Origin: Lytechinus pictus
Lineage: Eukaryota; Echinodermata; Echinoidea; Temnopleuroida; Toxopneustidae
Direction of reading: 5' to 3'
DNA: 64,000 nt
Assembly: GCF_037042905.1 (NCBI RefSeq)
Contig: NC_087262.1
Location: 10,211,501-10,275,500, forward strand
Both the position numbers and the translations under genes were made by a program. The notes beneath the pieces were generated by a model. That model did no database searches and was not told the origin of the DNA. It worked only from the letters and a program-made list of their open reading frames with translations. Of this stretch, positions 58,201 through 64,000 are shown in pieces. How positions within the stretch are numbered: position 1 is the stretch's first letter; every line of letters begins with the position of its first letter.

Positions 58201-61200
58201 CAACGAGCACGCACCAAGGTTCCCCAATGACGATATGGACGTCGAAATCGAAGAAGAATTACCAATTGGGTTTCCAATAAGAACTGTACAGGTATTTCGT
58301 TGAATGATACGGCTATTCAAAAGAAACGCGTACACAAGCATGTCAAGTAGAATTTTCATTTGTTCTTCAGTTAGTTCAAAGGTCATTTTGAGGTCAACGA
58401 ACTTAGGTACCCCCTTTTCCGACGGCATGTCGCCAACATTGAAATCTTAGCCAAGGTTAAGTTTTAAAATGTCATCTTAACTTTGAAAGTTATGGATCGA
58501 TTTCATGAAACTTTGGCATAAGGTTTATAAGCAAGTATGACTGATCAGGTAGCTTGACCATGTTGGGAGTATTAACATTAAAATCGTATGATTAACCCAT
58601 GTTCAGTTTTTGAAATGCCATCACATCTTTCAATGTATCTGATTTATATTGGTATTATACATGTTTCTCAGTAATATAAACATGATAAATGGTTAATTTC
58701 ATTTCCATATTTATTATGAACCCGTTCTATCAGACCGGACCCCGGATTGGGGATGGGCCTTTAGACGTTGGCAGATGGTATCGTTGGACGGGAAGTGTGT
58801 TACAGGATAGTCTTAAGCCTCTTTCTCATCTACTAATTAAAAAATAATAATTTAATGGAAACCAGTTAAACGATAAATGGGAGCGCTCAAAGCACTTTAA
58901 ATACATAATCCAATATGTTTTAATTGTTGTTTTCTACTTTAACTTATGTTCTTTAACCAGGCCAACGATTCTGATGTGGATGCTATTCTTGAATACTCCA
59001 TCTCAGAGACCGATGTTCCATTTCGAATAGATCAAAAAACGTAAGACGTAATTTTGTATGACTTACTCAGTTTCAGTCAATATTAAAGTGGTTGCATGGA
59101 TGATTATTTTGATAGCAATTATTCGTTCTCTACAATGTAAGCTGAAGCTTCCGTCATAGTGATGATTACGATATGGAGTCATTCATCACCCCCCCTCCCC
59201 CGAAAAAGAAATGTAAATTTGAATAAACTATGTCATCTTCTGAATTTCAACTTAGTATGAATACAGTGTAACGCACTTCAACAACATAGATTATTGGTTA
59301 AAAAGCCCAGCCTGACGAGATTAGAAACAAAGAAATAAACCACTGCTTATACTTTTGAATTTGTTTCAAAAGTTAAGACGTGATTGTATATTAATCGATG
59401 AGAATGATACTTTGATACTTAGAATTATTGGAGAGGTGGATAAGTAAATGATATTCAGGATCCCTGTAACCGGGGCAGGGCGGGGCCTCAGCCCCCCCCC
59501 CCCTCCCTCCAATATACGTGAAAATAAACGTGAAAATGACCATCTGATTTTCGGTTTTTCCAAGATCAGCCCCACCCCTACTTCCCTAAATGATATATCC
59601 CTGTGTAGTTGACTTAAGAACGTGTTTCTCTCGCATGTAAAGGTACGAGCAGCGTAACAAAAGTCATAATTTTGACATTTTAAAACATTTTTTTACTCTT
59701 TTATCTCAGAGGAGAATTTTTTACGGCTGGTGAACTCGATCGTGATGATGGGCCATCAACATATAACATAACCGTCGTTGTCAGCGATGGACAAAATGTA
59801 AGCGTGAGATGTACTTTTATAGCTATTTCGTTGATTCTTTTTATTTTGAGACGGAACGACAAGGAAACACGACAGAAATTTTTCGATCCAAATGGTGATT
59901 TTGAAAAATAATATAGATCCCATGGTCATTTCGAGAAATCATATTTAGGGCCGGTCACAAGAATGGAACCCACTCGAATCCGACCGTGTATATGTCACTC
60001 TAAATAACGTAACGACTTTGATCGGTCTAGAGTCGGTTTCGTTTTATGGTGTGACTTGCATAGCGTCAGTAATGCATTTTAGGCTATTGTCACACCGGGG
60101 GCCCGTAACACAAAGCTTAGCATTGATCGTAGAACATAATACGATTGATTGCATTGACTACAACGTACACTGTAAAAACTGTGGTGTTAAAACTGACACC
60201 AATTGGTGTTAATAGAGGACCACACCCTGAGGTGTTAAAATAACACCCTAGAGATTGAACATAACACCAAAGAGTGTAAATGTAACAACCATAGGTGTTG
60301 TAATAACACCTATAGGTGTAAAACTAACACCACCAATTTAACACTGGTGTAAAATAACAGTTTTTGCTGTGTACAATTAAATCGTGAAAATCAAGTGTAC
60401 GATTAATCGCTAACCTTTGTGTTCAGGGATCCTATAGATTTTGATCCATTGATTTTTAACATTGATATTAAACACGCCATTTTGACTGGTGTAGCAAACA
60501 GATCCAAAGCATTTTGAATTTCAGTTGTAAAGTCTAAAGCAAAACTGCAACACTCTGATAGGATATGTGTTTATTTTTAGTAATATTCCCATCTCGCTCT
60601 CTCTCTCTTTCTATCTTCTGCCATGTTTCGCTTTCCTTTCTTTTTCACCTTTCGTTCTCTCCCCCAACTTTTCATATTTTCTCCCCCGCTGTTTCAATTT
60701 CTCTCCCCCATCTCCCTGTGATATCCCCCTCTCTCTTCCTCTGTCCCCTCCCCCTCCCCCTCTCTCTCTCTGCATCTCTCCTCCACCACCACCTGTTTTC
60801 GCTCCCATTACCCCTCCCTCCCTCCCATATTCAATGTTACTTCATCCCATATTTTGATCTCTTTTCAGGAAGACGATTACATCTTGACTATTTCTCTGAC
60901 TGACATCAATGACAACGCCCCCAAATTCACCGGAGGGCCGATCGAGGTGTCGGTGCCGGAAAACACGACAGATCCGGAAAGTTTGAAAGTAATTCACCCA
61001 TTATTTTAAATATTTGTTTCAGTGATTGAATTTCATTTTTGTTTTAATTACAATCGAATCAAAATAAATACTACCATATCGTAATCATTTGATCGGTCAT
61101 GTTGGTTGAACGTATTCAGAGTATTCAGTGAACATATTGGAATGATTGTGCAAAGAAGTTGTTTTGTTGTAATTTCATTGACATTAGCAGAGTCATAATC

Positions 61201-62235
61201 CTTTATATTCTTAATGATGATATTTATGTGTGTATTTGTAATTTGATCCTTGATTCAGGTTATTGAGGCCACCGACATCGACGAGGGGGTCAATGCCGAG
61301 ATCGTTTATAGTCTCATGTCTCCCGATGATGATATTTTCTCTATCGACAACGAGACGGTAATACTTTCTGTATTCTATGAACTCTATCCGTTCCTCCGTG
61401 CCTGTCTCATCAAAGCGTTACTTATTCCTACTCGACGTTATCTCTATAAAAAGCCGTTACAACGGACAATACGCGGATCGGACAAAATACACACGTATGG
61501 AATTTGCTCGTAGAAAGCGCATACGTCTGTTCACATTCGATTTTTGTCCGGCTTCGCTTTCCATAGATCGTCGAGCTGGAGAGTTGGGACGCTTTCATGA
61601 AATGGTCCGCTGTATAGTAATTATAAGATGAAGCTTGTATTGATTGAAAAAGACAAATGTGATACAATTTATTTTTATATTTTGGAGGAACAATGATAAT
61701 TTTACAAATGCTGAGTAAATCCAAGATAGATGGAATTAAGGCCGCTAGTGTGGTGGTGTAACAACTAAAACAAATCTAGTCAGGTAAAAATGAGATCAGT
61801 GAGGCATTCGTAAGATTCTTATTCATAACGTGATTAGACAATTCACAATGAAATGGCGAGAATTCCTGTCATTTGGACTAATGTATCATTTATTGTATCA
61901 AAATTTGGTGAAATATTAAATTTGAATCTTGCCATTTAAAATCATTTTCATAAAAGTGTAACAAGTCCCCGTCTGCTAGGATATCTATTTTAATTTGAGA
62001 CTAGATAAGATCGTTAAAAGTGCAACAATAAATTAAACTGTTCATTCCAAAGGCGTCCAATGTCTGACTCTGGATACGCGCCTGTTCAAAATAGATTATT
62101 GATATACATCATTTTTATATATATTTCAAATCACAGGGAATGCTGTATGCAAACGGACCATTTGACTACGAAACCGTGAGGGAATACATACTCGTCATCA
62201 GTGCCTCTGATTCGCGATATTCCACTTTAACTACG
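37301..62235 (+). CDS. Cadherin-superfamily protein (protocadherin-like), 3' end outside window
   Basis: Nineteen exons join without a phase conflict into 789 codons from ATG 37301. Residues about 14-32 are a hydrophobic signal segment. Residues 41-71 are a Cys-rich lead-in. Cadherin repeats follow, each closed by a Ca-linker motif: DVNEHAPYF (154-162), DTDDEPPVF (267-275), DVNECPSF (375-382), LTPDGLAPNF (486-495), DINEHAPRF (596-604) and DINDNAPKF (695-703). A seventh repeat runs off the window. The mid-repeat acidic motif is present as DYE, LDTE, LDAE and LDRD. Family knowledge: cadherins are single-pass surface proteins whose repeats are rigidified by calcium and mediate adhesion or linkage. 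No membrane span or cytoplasmic tail is visible, so the subclass (protocadherin, CDH23/PCDH15-like or other) is open. Numerous N-x-S/T sites suggest glycosylation. Confidence 0.93.
37481..37611. mobile_element. Short MITE in cadherin intron 1
   Basis: 131 bases bounded by TACACTCTAAAAATGAATAG and CTATTGTGTTTTGGAGTGTA, located 62 bases after the signal-peptide exon donor. Confidence 0.65.
37640..38340 (-). pseudogene. CR1-like reverse transcriptase fragment in cadherin intron 1
   Basis: Minus-strand reading gives GSVGGPLLYSLYMQPISEIF, a frameshifted remnant of the YADD box, then ETCLQDLKTWLVSNCLKLND and DKSEFLILGSK, the palm and thumb of CR1/L2 reverse transcriptases. It has several frameshifts and no complete domain. 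Confidence 0.8.
38736..38831 (+). CDS. Cadherin exon 2: Cys-rich lead-in
   Basis: 96 bases, acceptor tttacag, donor gtaagt, phase 1 on both sides. Encodes SCSINCLDNNYCLCIDFECI, with five cysteines in 20 residues, followed by LDDPYKETYPS. Only this frame is open, and it continues directly from the signal-peptide exon into exon 3. Confidence 0.82.
39726..39877 (+). CDS. Cadherin exon 3: first cadherin repeat, N-terminal half
   Basis: 152 bases, acceptor ccttgcag after a long C/T tract, donor gtaggt. Encodes GTLMFDVVVSSDQPPENVSI and later FSIEGLQVFYDGGFDFE, where FDFE sits at the place of the cadherin LDYE motif. Enters in phase 1 and leaves in phase 0. Confidence 0.88.
39890..40620 (+). repeat. 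Same dispersed repeat, interrupted by a GC-rich insert
   Basis: The left part (ATTTGCCCCGATGAAAATTC, AGCCAAACATGAAATC) and right part (ACCTCTAAAACTGAGTATAT, GAACCAAAAACTC) are contiguous in the copy at 30139-30345 but separated here by about 585 GC-rich bases. It begins 13 bases after the exon 3 donor. Confidence 0.65.
39966..40550. mobile_element. GC-rich insertion of unknown kind
   Basis: About 585 bases dense in CGGTC, GCCGGTC and CGATCGGTC motifs, in sharp contrast to the AT-rich surroundings. It interrupts a dispersed repeat. No inverted ends or reading frame recognised. Confidence 0.5.
40985..42229. other. Cadherin intron 3, no exon seen
   Basis: No exon with the required phase 0 was found between 39878 and 43374. 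Contains unrelated short frames. Confidence 0.4.
42230..42391 (-). repeat. tRNA-headed SINE, family A copy 2, head truncated
   Basis: Shares CCGAAACCCCCGC, GGTCACC.GAATC and the AAGCAACCAGAGGACCGGC body with 8205-8386, but loses the A box. Same orientation. Confidence 0.65.
42420..42625 (+). pseudogene. Possible C-terminal remnant of a non-LTR retroelement
   Basis: The frame reads NNYSLRNYQCRISHEKPKTN and then RRSLYRYLILFNSLPSNTRQ, resembling the short conserved tail (N-x-x-L-R...R-S...W-N-x-L-P) found at the ends of some retroelement proteins. Too short for certainty. Confidence 0.4.
43081..43200 (+). pseudogene. CR1-like reverse transcriptase fragment
   Basis: Reads DLYQNSAAGLVILSRKSEHV then TPILKSLHWLPIRQR, the well-conserved LQNAAARL...HITPVLK.LHWLP motif near the end of CR1/L2 reverse transcriptases. 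About 40 codons, isolated, in cadherin intron 3. Confidence 0.75.
43375..43440 (+). CDS. Cadherin exon 4 (22 codons)
   Basis: A 66-base exon from acceptor tttttag to donor gtaagt, phase 0 on both sides, encoding NNSVIEFVIDCNDSDGWSSG and AD. It supplies the strand after the FDFE motif of the first repeat. It is too short to be found by length, but its fit between exons 3 and 5 supports it. Confidence 0.82.
44405..44491 (+). CDS. Cadherin exon 5: linker DVNEHAPYF
   Basis: 87 bases, acceptor gaatag, donor gtaagt. Encodes SLDHEVTVTDVNEHAPYFDV and NIITATIAE, a textbook end of one cadherin repeat, its Ca-binding linker, and the start of the next repeat with the AE of the PE/AEN motif. Confidence 0.93.
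45163..45240 (+). repeat. SINE tail
   Basis: GGAGCGCCTTGAGCACCTAA then GTGCGCAATATAAATACC and an (ATT)n tail, a SINE 3' end inserted in a family 1 MITE scrap. The same tail occurs reversed at 3518-3600. Confidence 0.6.
45482..45664 (+). mobile_element. MITE, family 1, left half only
   Basis: Carries the left arm (ATATCTAAATAAATAGAGTA, then CATTAGGTGGGCTGATGA) but breaks off into an ATT microsatellite with no right arm. Another 36-base scrap of the same left end lies at 45129-45165, cut by a SINE tail. Confidence 0.75.
45660..45900. repeat. (ATT)n-rich simple sequence
   Basis: ATTATTATT and ATCATCATC mixtures following the truncated MITE. Confidence 0.85.
46034..46129 (+). CDS. Cadherin exon 6: repeat 2, N-terminal part
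   Basis: 96 bases, acceptor atctcag after a CT-rich microsatellite, donor gtgcgt. Encodes NAENGTLLVTDVPIQAFDDD and then GTDVDLSYSISD, matching the A-x-D-x-D stretch of cadherin repeats. Phase 0 on both sides. Confidence 0.9.
46205..46430. repeat. (CTA)n then (ATT)n microsatellite
   Basis: About 25 CTA units run into ATT/ATC repeats right after cadherin exon 6. Confidence 0.92.
46510..47183. other. Cadherin intron 6, nothing recognised
   Basis: AT-rich without recognisable element until the MITE at 47184. Confidence 0.4.
47184..47661. mobile_element. MITE with AGGTGGTTTCAGACCGCCTC ends
   Basis: 478 bases bounded by AGGTGGTTTCAGACCGCCTC and GAGGCGGTTTGAAACCACCT. Inside, the phrase GTATTTTGG(T/C)(A/G)ATGTGAAAGC occurs twice as a direct repeat. 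More GC-rich than its flanks. Confidence 0.8.
47894..47943 (+). ncRNA. Hammerhead-ribozyme-like core
   Basis: Stem I TTAAGCC (47894-47900) pairs with GGC-a-TTAA (47936-47943). CTGATGA follows at 47901-47907. Stem II GACC/GGTC (47909-47912, 47924-47927) closes an 11-base loop, then GAA, a two-base-pair stem III AG/CT without loop, and U before the expected cut after 47935. One extra A (47908) and one bulged A depart from the ideal. Minimal stem III forms are known from Penelope-like retroelements; this is proposed from the sequence only. Confidence 0.4.
48599..48712 (+). CDS. Cadherin exon 7: repeat 2, DYE motif
   Basis: 114 bases, acceptor taccag, donor gtgagt. Encodes DVPFRISSGCQSGQVFLILN then DEIDYETQMSYDFTLTVK; IDYE is the acidic motif that binds calcium in the middle of a cadherin repeat. 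Phase 0 on both sides. Confidence 0.93.
48993..49085 (+). repeat. tRNA-like SINE head or tRNA pseudogene
   Basis: Contains ATGGCCGAGTGGTCGAAGGC (A box) and GGGGTTCGATGCCCT (T arm with B box). The anticodon arm would have a 13-base loop, and nine extra bases lie between T arm and acceptor stem, so it is not a working tRNA. A T8 tract follows at 49093, a possible pol III stop. Confidence 0.55.
49445..49655 (+). CDS. Cadherin exon 8: linker DTDDEPPVF and start of repeat 3
   Basis: 211 bases, acceptor ttccag, donor gtgagt. Encodes DGGQCSSGFD, a strand NVTIMVLVND, the linker TDDEPPVF, then NYNVTIPERNSFFVYMDISA with TDGD. Leaves in phase 1 (Gly split), matching exon 9. Confidence 0.94.
49780..50675. 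repeat. Two adjacent copies of a TTTCACAC-rich element plus a 118-bp tandem duplication
   Basis: 49780-50370 and 50403-50675 share CTTTTCACAC...CTTGAATC, GAATTCACCTCC and TTTGGTTTCACACGTGCT. Within the first, the block from GGAGTGCTTAAAAGGTCACG (49977) to GTGTAAGTTAACT is repeated directly at 50095-50212 with only a poly-C/poly-A length change, so the duplication is recent. Confidence 0.75.
50676..51190. other. Cadherin intron 8, nothing recognised
   Basis: No motif or element seen before the acceptor of exon 9. Confidence 0.4.
51191..51312 (+). CDS. Cadherin exon 9: repeat 3, ELDYE motif
   Basis: 122 bases, acceptor gttgtag, donor gtaaaa. Completes the split Gly and encodes QSGNWGCLDYLAIDPYTAEV then TLKKELDYETSLDPCIITIQ, with the canonical ELDYE motif. 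Confidence 0.93.
51590..51725. repeat. (GT)n-rich microsatellite
   Basis: GTGTGTGT runs with GGGTGTG interruptions. Confidence 0.85.
52158..52372 (+). repeat. Dispersed repeat, copy 2, abutting cadherin exon 10
   Basis: Counterpart of 4257-4485. It ends about a dozen bases before the exon 10 acceptor, so it supplies much of the intron's 3' end. Confidence 0.65.
52385..52570 (+). CDS. Cadherin exon 10: linker DVNECPSF and start of repeat 4
   Basis: 186 bases, acceptor atgaaag, donor gtaata. Encodes AVQQNKCEMVGQATLSVTVA, the shortened linker DVNECPSF, then repeat 4 up to SMTDEDL. Notably GC-rich in comparison with its flanks. The intron end is made of a dispersed repeat that stops a few bases before the acceptor. 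Confidence 0.9.
52571..53483. other. Cadherin intron 10
   Basis: Contains an inverted pair, GTGCGTCCCACATAAAACGA at 52826 and its inverse TCGTTTTTTGTGGGACGCAC at 53204, enclosing about 370 bases: probably another MITE. Confidence 0.6.
53484..53624 (+). CDS. Cadherin exon 11: repeat 4, middle
   Basis: 141 bases, acceptor atacag, donor gtagga, phase 0 on both sides. Encodes TFVGDYFIVPDNVVELVKVS and later KFLDTETITDDTELQ; LDTE is in the place of the LDYE motif. Fits in length between exons 10 and 12 (repeat 4 is about 113 residues). Confidence 0.85.
54375..54775. repeat. (CA)n-rich tract with a ~100-bp tandem duplication
   Basis: CACACA runs. The phrase TTAGACCCCTATT followed by ACACATCTACAC and GTTGATATGAG occurs twice, at about 54427 and 54520. 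Confidence 0.8.
55504..55662 (+). CDS. Cadherin exon 12: non-canonical linker, GC donor
   Basis: 159 bases, acceptor tttaaag, donor gcaagt. Encodes IYLSDNTTDVECDDSVTNVT, VQLTPDGLAPNF and then repeat 5 up to VAENATDGTEIVQ. The donor is GC rather than GT but otherwise matches the strong consensus AG|GCAAGT. Reading on instead meets a stop within five codons, and the phase fits exon 13. Confidence 0.9.
55727..56185 (+). repeat. tRNA-headed SINE split by a MITE
   Basis: Head with TGGATCAGTGGACGAGTCCC (A box) and GGTCCGGGTTTCAATTTC (B box), body to 55859, then, after the inserted MITE, the tail CGCTACATAAATG leading into an ATT microsatellite. In cadherin intron 12. Confidence 0.7.
55860..56014. 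mobile_element. Short MITE inserted in a SINE
   Basis: Perfect 16-base inverted ends CCCCGTTGCATAAAAG and CTTTTATGCAACGGGG enclose about 120 bases. It splits the surrounding SINE into two halves. Confidence 0.85.
56195..56420. repeat. (ATT)n-rich tail region of the split SINE
   Basis: ATTATTATT with ATC interruptions, continuing from the SINE tail. Confidence 0.8.
56454..56656 (+). CDS. Cadherin exon 13: repeat 5
   Basis: 203 bases, acceptor gactag, donor gtaaga. Encodes VEATNSDMTSEGIVYRLQMA, NVFGVDVDSGVVSVV, LDAETVQQYTLLVEAVDQRG and TYY, with Arg split in phase 2. Every hallmark of a cadherin repeat core is in order. Confidence 0.95.
56657..58161. other. Cadherin intron 13, nothing coding seen
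   Basis: An AAAT-rich stretch lies at 57030-57110; otherwise AT-rich without recognisable elements. Confidence 0.4.
58162..58291 (+). CDS. Cadherin exon 14: linker DINEHAPRF
   Basis: 130 bases, acceptor tttag, donor gtattt. Completes Arg and encodes SSIVSVIIEVIDINEHAPRF, then DVEIEEELPIGFPIRTVQ, the first strand of repeat 6. Confidence 0.94.
58360..58640 (+). repeat. Isolated copy of the 163-bp satellite and its leader
   Basis: Contains TTTTCCGACGGC, CCAAGGTTAAGTTTT, AACTTTGAAAGTTATGGATC and CATGAAACTTTGGCATAAGG, matching the array start and one unit. In cadherin intron 14. Confidence 0.75.
58961..59040 (+). CDS. Cadherin exon 15: repeat 6, A-x-D-x-D part
   Basis: 80 bases, acceptor aaccag, donor gtaaga. 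Encodes ANDSDVDAILEYSISETDVP and FRIDQK plus a split Thr (phase 2). ANDSD corresponds to the A-x-D-x-D calcium motif. Confidence 0.93.
59710..59797 (+). CDS. Cadherin exon 16: repeat 6, ELDRD motif
   Basis: 88 bases, acceptor atctcag, donor gtaagc. Completes Thr, then encodes GEFFTAGELDRDDGPSTYNI and TVVVSDGQN, the standard T-G-x-F-x-x-x-x-x-L-D-R core and the V-x-D-G-Q turn. Confidence 0.94.
60101..60428. mobile_element. MITE interrupted by a second MITE
   Basis: Outer ends CCCGTAACACAAAGCTTAGC and the inverse CTAACCTTTGTGTTCAGGG match with a few changes. The middle is occupied by the element at 60166-60373. Confidence 0.72.
60166..60373. mobile_element. Inner MITE with TACACTGTAAAAACTG ends
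   Basis: Ends TACACTGTAAAAACTG and CAGTTTTTGCTGTGTA. Its interior is a run of small hairpins of the form GGTGTTAAAATAACACC at about 60183, 60231, 60294 and 60315. Confidence 0.78.
60590..60830. repeat. Long C/T tract before cadherin exon 17
   Basis: CTCTCTCT and CCCCTCCCCC runs over about 240 bases, ending about 40 bases before the acceptor at 60868. Confidence 0.85.
60869..60988 (+). CDS. Cadherin exon 17: linker DINDNAPKF
   Basis: 120 bases, acceptor ttttcag downstream of a 240-base pyrimidine tract, donor gtaatt. Encodes EDDYILTISLTDINDNAPKF then GGPIEVSVPENTTDPESLK. The linker and the PEN motif of repeat 7 are both canonical. Confidence 0.95.
61259..61357 (+). CDS. Cadherin exon 18: repeat 7
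   Basis: 99 bases, acceptor attcag, donor gtaata, phase 0. Encodes VIEATDIDEGVNAEIVYSLM and SPDDDIFSIDNET, with ATDIDEG-NAEI-YSL the classic first half of a cadherin repeat. Confidence 0.95.
61358..62136. other. Cadherin intron 18, nothing recognised
   Basis: No element or exon recognised between exons 18 and 19. Confidence 0.4.
62137..62235 (+). CDS. Cadherin exon 19: repeat 7, DYE motif; last exon in window
   Basis: 99 bases, acceptor tcacag, donor gtaaga, phase 0. Encodes GMLYANGPFDYETVREYILV and ISASDSRYSTLTT. The repeat lacks its linker, so the gene continues past the end of the window. Confidence 0.94.
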
Positions 62236-62329
62236 GTAAGAGAATCACCCAAAACAGGGATAAAAGTATAAATAATTTGTATTTTTCTGCTTTGTTTTAT
62301 GACCGGGAGATGCGCAGGCAACCATGGGC

Positions 62330-62720
62330 GCGTGAGGAGGGGGGGGGGGGGGGGCAGGTAACCCACCATAGCTCGAAAGCCTATTTCCAGGGGAGTCCTC
62401 GACATAATATAGCAAGCGATAAGTAGTGAAGAAAAAAAAATTGGTGAGAAATAGATAAAGAAAAAAATAAATGAATGGAGATATAAAAAAGGGAAAAAAT
62501 TGGTGAAAAAAAAAAAGGTAGAGAAAGGAAATAGATGGAAAATAAATGGGGGAAAAGACAAAAAATGGGTTGAAAAAAAAGAAAATGTTTTTTTTTTTAA
62601 ACAGGAAAATACATGTAGAAAAAACGAAAATTGATTGAAAATTTGTGGAGAAAAAAAGAAGAAATAAAAGAAAAATCAAGAAAGAAGTGTGTAAAAGTTA
62701 CAAGTAAGAGGTTTAGACTG
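62330..62720. repeat. Poly-G run and A/G-rich tract
   Basis: A G17 run at about 62338-62354, then a 300-base stretch made mostly of A and G. Confidence 0.75.
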
Positions 62721-62880
62721 CGTCGTGTAGGTCTATAATTAAATTCAATCGCAAAAAAAAATAATAATATGGATTTTACTTGCAGCAGGCAAATACATGT
62801 ATATACCGGGTATATAAGGCCACCGCACACCTTACTATACTATGTTCAAATCTGTGATTATGCTATTATCCTTATTAGAA

Positions 62881-63146
62881 TACACTGTAAAAAAAGATAT
62901 TGGGTAAAATTTTAACCAGCACGAGGGTAATTATGTTTCCAATCAATATTGGGCAGTATTTTACCCAATGTGGGAAGCATATTGTCCAGTAAGGTTAAAA
63001 AAAATAAACAGCAATTGCTTTAGAATGGGCAAAACTTTCCTCACACCGGATATATAAAAATGCCCAAAAGAAATGCCCAATATTGGTTGGACATAATTAT
63101 AATTACCCTCATAGAGCATATTTACCCAATATCTTTTTAGAGTGAA
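62881..63146. mobile_element. MITE with TACACTGTAAAAAAAGATAT end
   Basis: Starts TACACTGTAAAAAAAGATAT then TGGGTAAA, and ends TTTACCCAATATCTTTTTAG. The interior again holds small GGGTAAAA / TTTTACCC hairpins. Confidence 0.75.
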
Positions 63147-63381
63147 GCGAATTTTATATCTAGTCGTAATGGACTCATAGCAAACGTACGATTTGAAAGT
63201 AATTTGACCTTTACTCCAAAATAAACGCTTGCAGCCATCCAAAATGGTTATATTAGTATTCTTACAATTAATATTGAACCTCAAATAAAAGAGGCTTTTC
63301 ATTCACATTTTCAGAAAATGACGAAATGCTATTTTTTCAAAATCCGAATCGTAGACCAGTCGTAATTTGTGCGGTGGTCTT

Positions 63382-63994
63382 TAAAGGACAAGTCCACCCC
63401 AACAGAAATTAATATGAATAAAAAGAGGAAAATCCAACAAGCATAACACTGAAAATTTCATCAAAATCGGATGTAAAATAAGAAAGTTATGACATTTCAA
63501 AGTTTCGCTTAATTTCACAAAACAGTTCTGGTTTCTGCACATCCTGTCGGTATGCAAATGAGGAGACTGATGACGTCATCCACTCACTATTTCTTTTGTA
63601 TTTTATTATATGAAATATGAAATAATCTAATTTTCTCCTCATTGTCAAGTGAAACAGTGATTAATTCCTCCCTATATATGTGGAATTAGCATTGTTTAAT
63701 ACTATATGGTTTAGTCAAGTTGGACCCTATGGTCAAATCTGTAAAAATGAAATATTGTATAATTCAAACAATAAAAAACAAAAGAAATAGTGAGTGATGG
63801 ACATCATCCACTGACTCATTTGCATGTCGTTGAGTTGTGCATATCACTGTTTTGTGAAAAATAAGCGAAATTTTAAAATGTCACAACTTTCTTATTTTAC
63901 ATCCAATTTTGATGAAATTTTCAGTGTTATGCTAGTTTGATTTTTCTTTATTTATTCAAATCAACATTTTGCTGGGGTGGACTTGACCCTTAAA
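63382..63994. mobile_element. MITE, family 3
   Basis: Starts TTAAAGGACAAGTCCACCCC and ends GGGGTGGACTTGACCCTTAA. The arms share AAAATCGGATGTAAAATAAG and its near-inverse, and a central TGATGACGTCATCCACT. About 610 bases. Confidence 0.88.
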
Positions 63995-64000
63995 TACGTT

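Overview
The window looks like animal nuclear DNA. It is AT-rich, genes are split into short exons separated by kilobase introns with GT-AG (once GC-AG) borders, and the introns are crowded with short inverted-repeat elements, tRNA-headed SINEs, non-LTR retroelement scraps and microsatellites. The mix of dispersed repeats, a clan-2 cytochrome P450 and a many-exon cadherin fits an echinoderm, most likely a sea urchin. That assignment is inference from general familiarity, not from a database match.

Two protein-coding genes lie on the + strand. The first (853-18049) is the 3' four fifths of a CYP17/CYP1-like P450: seven phase-matched exons give 394 residues from helix C through helix I, ExxR and the heme Cys loop to the stop codon. 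The N-terminal membrane-anchor exon or exons must lie upstream of the window. Its 10-kb third intron holds a segment bounded by large outward-facing inverted repeats (5812-14490), inside which two broken reverse-transcriptase genes converge, followed by an 850-bp inverted-repeat element. Degenerate tandem copies of coding sequence follow two of its exons.

From 18.05 to 37.26 kb I see no host gene. This stretch holds MITE-like elements, simple-sequence tracts, SINEs, a second copy of the 850-bp element, and a near-complete Tc1-type DNA transposon (27504-29391) with ~200-bp inverted repeats. Its transposase frame is open but has lost four residues beside the catalytic Glu. A 163-bp tandem satellite sits at 32.3-33.4 kb.

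The second gene (37301 to beyond the window end) is a new reconstruction of a cadherin-superfamily protein. A signal-peptide exon with a strong Kozak context is followed by 18 further exons, all in phase, encoding 789 residues: signal peptide, a Cys-rich lead-in, six cadherin repeats and the start of a seventh. Its introns contain CR1-like reverse-transcriptase fragments, SINEs, nested MITEs, a GC-rich insertion, and at 47894-47943 a sequence that can fold like a minimal hammerhead ribozyme. The two genes have no obvious functional link; the P450 would act in ER membranes (probably steroid or xenobiotic oxidation) and the cadherin at the cell surface.
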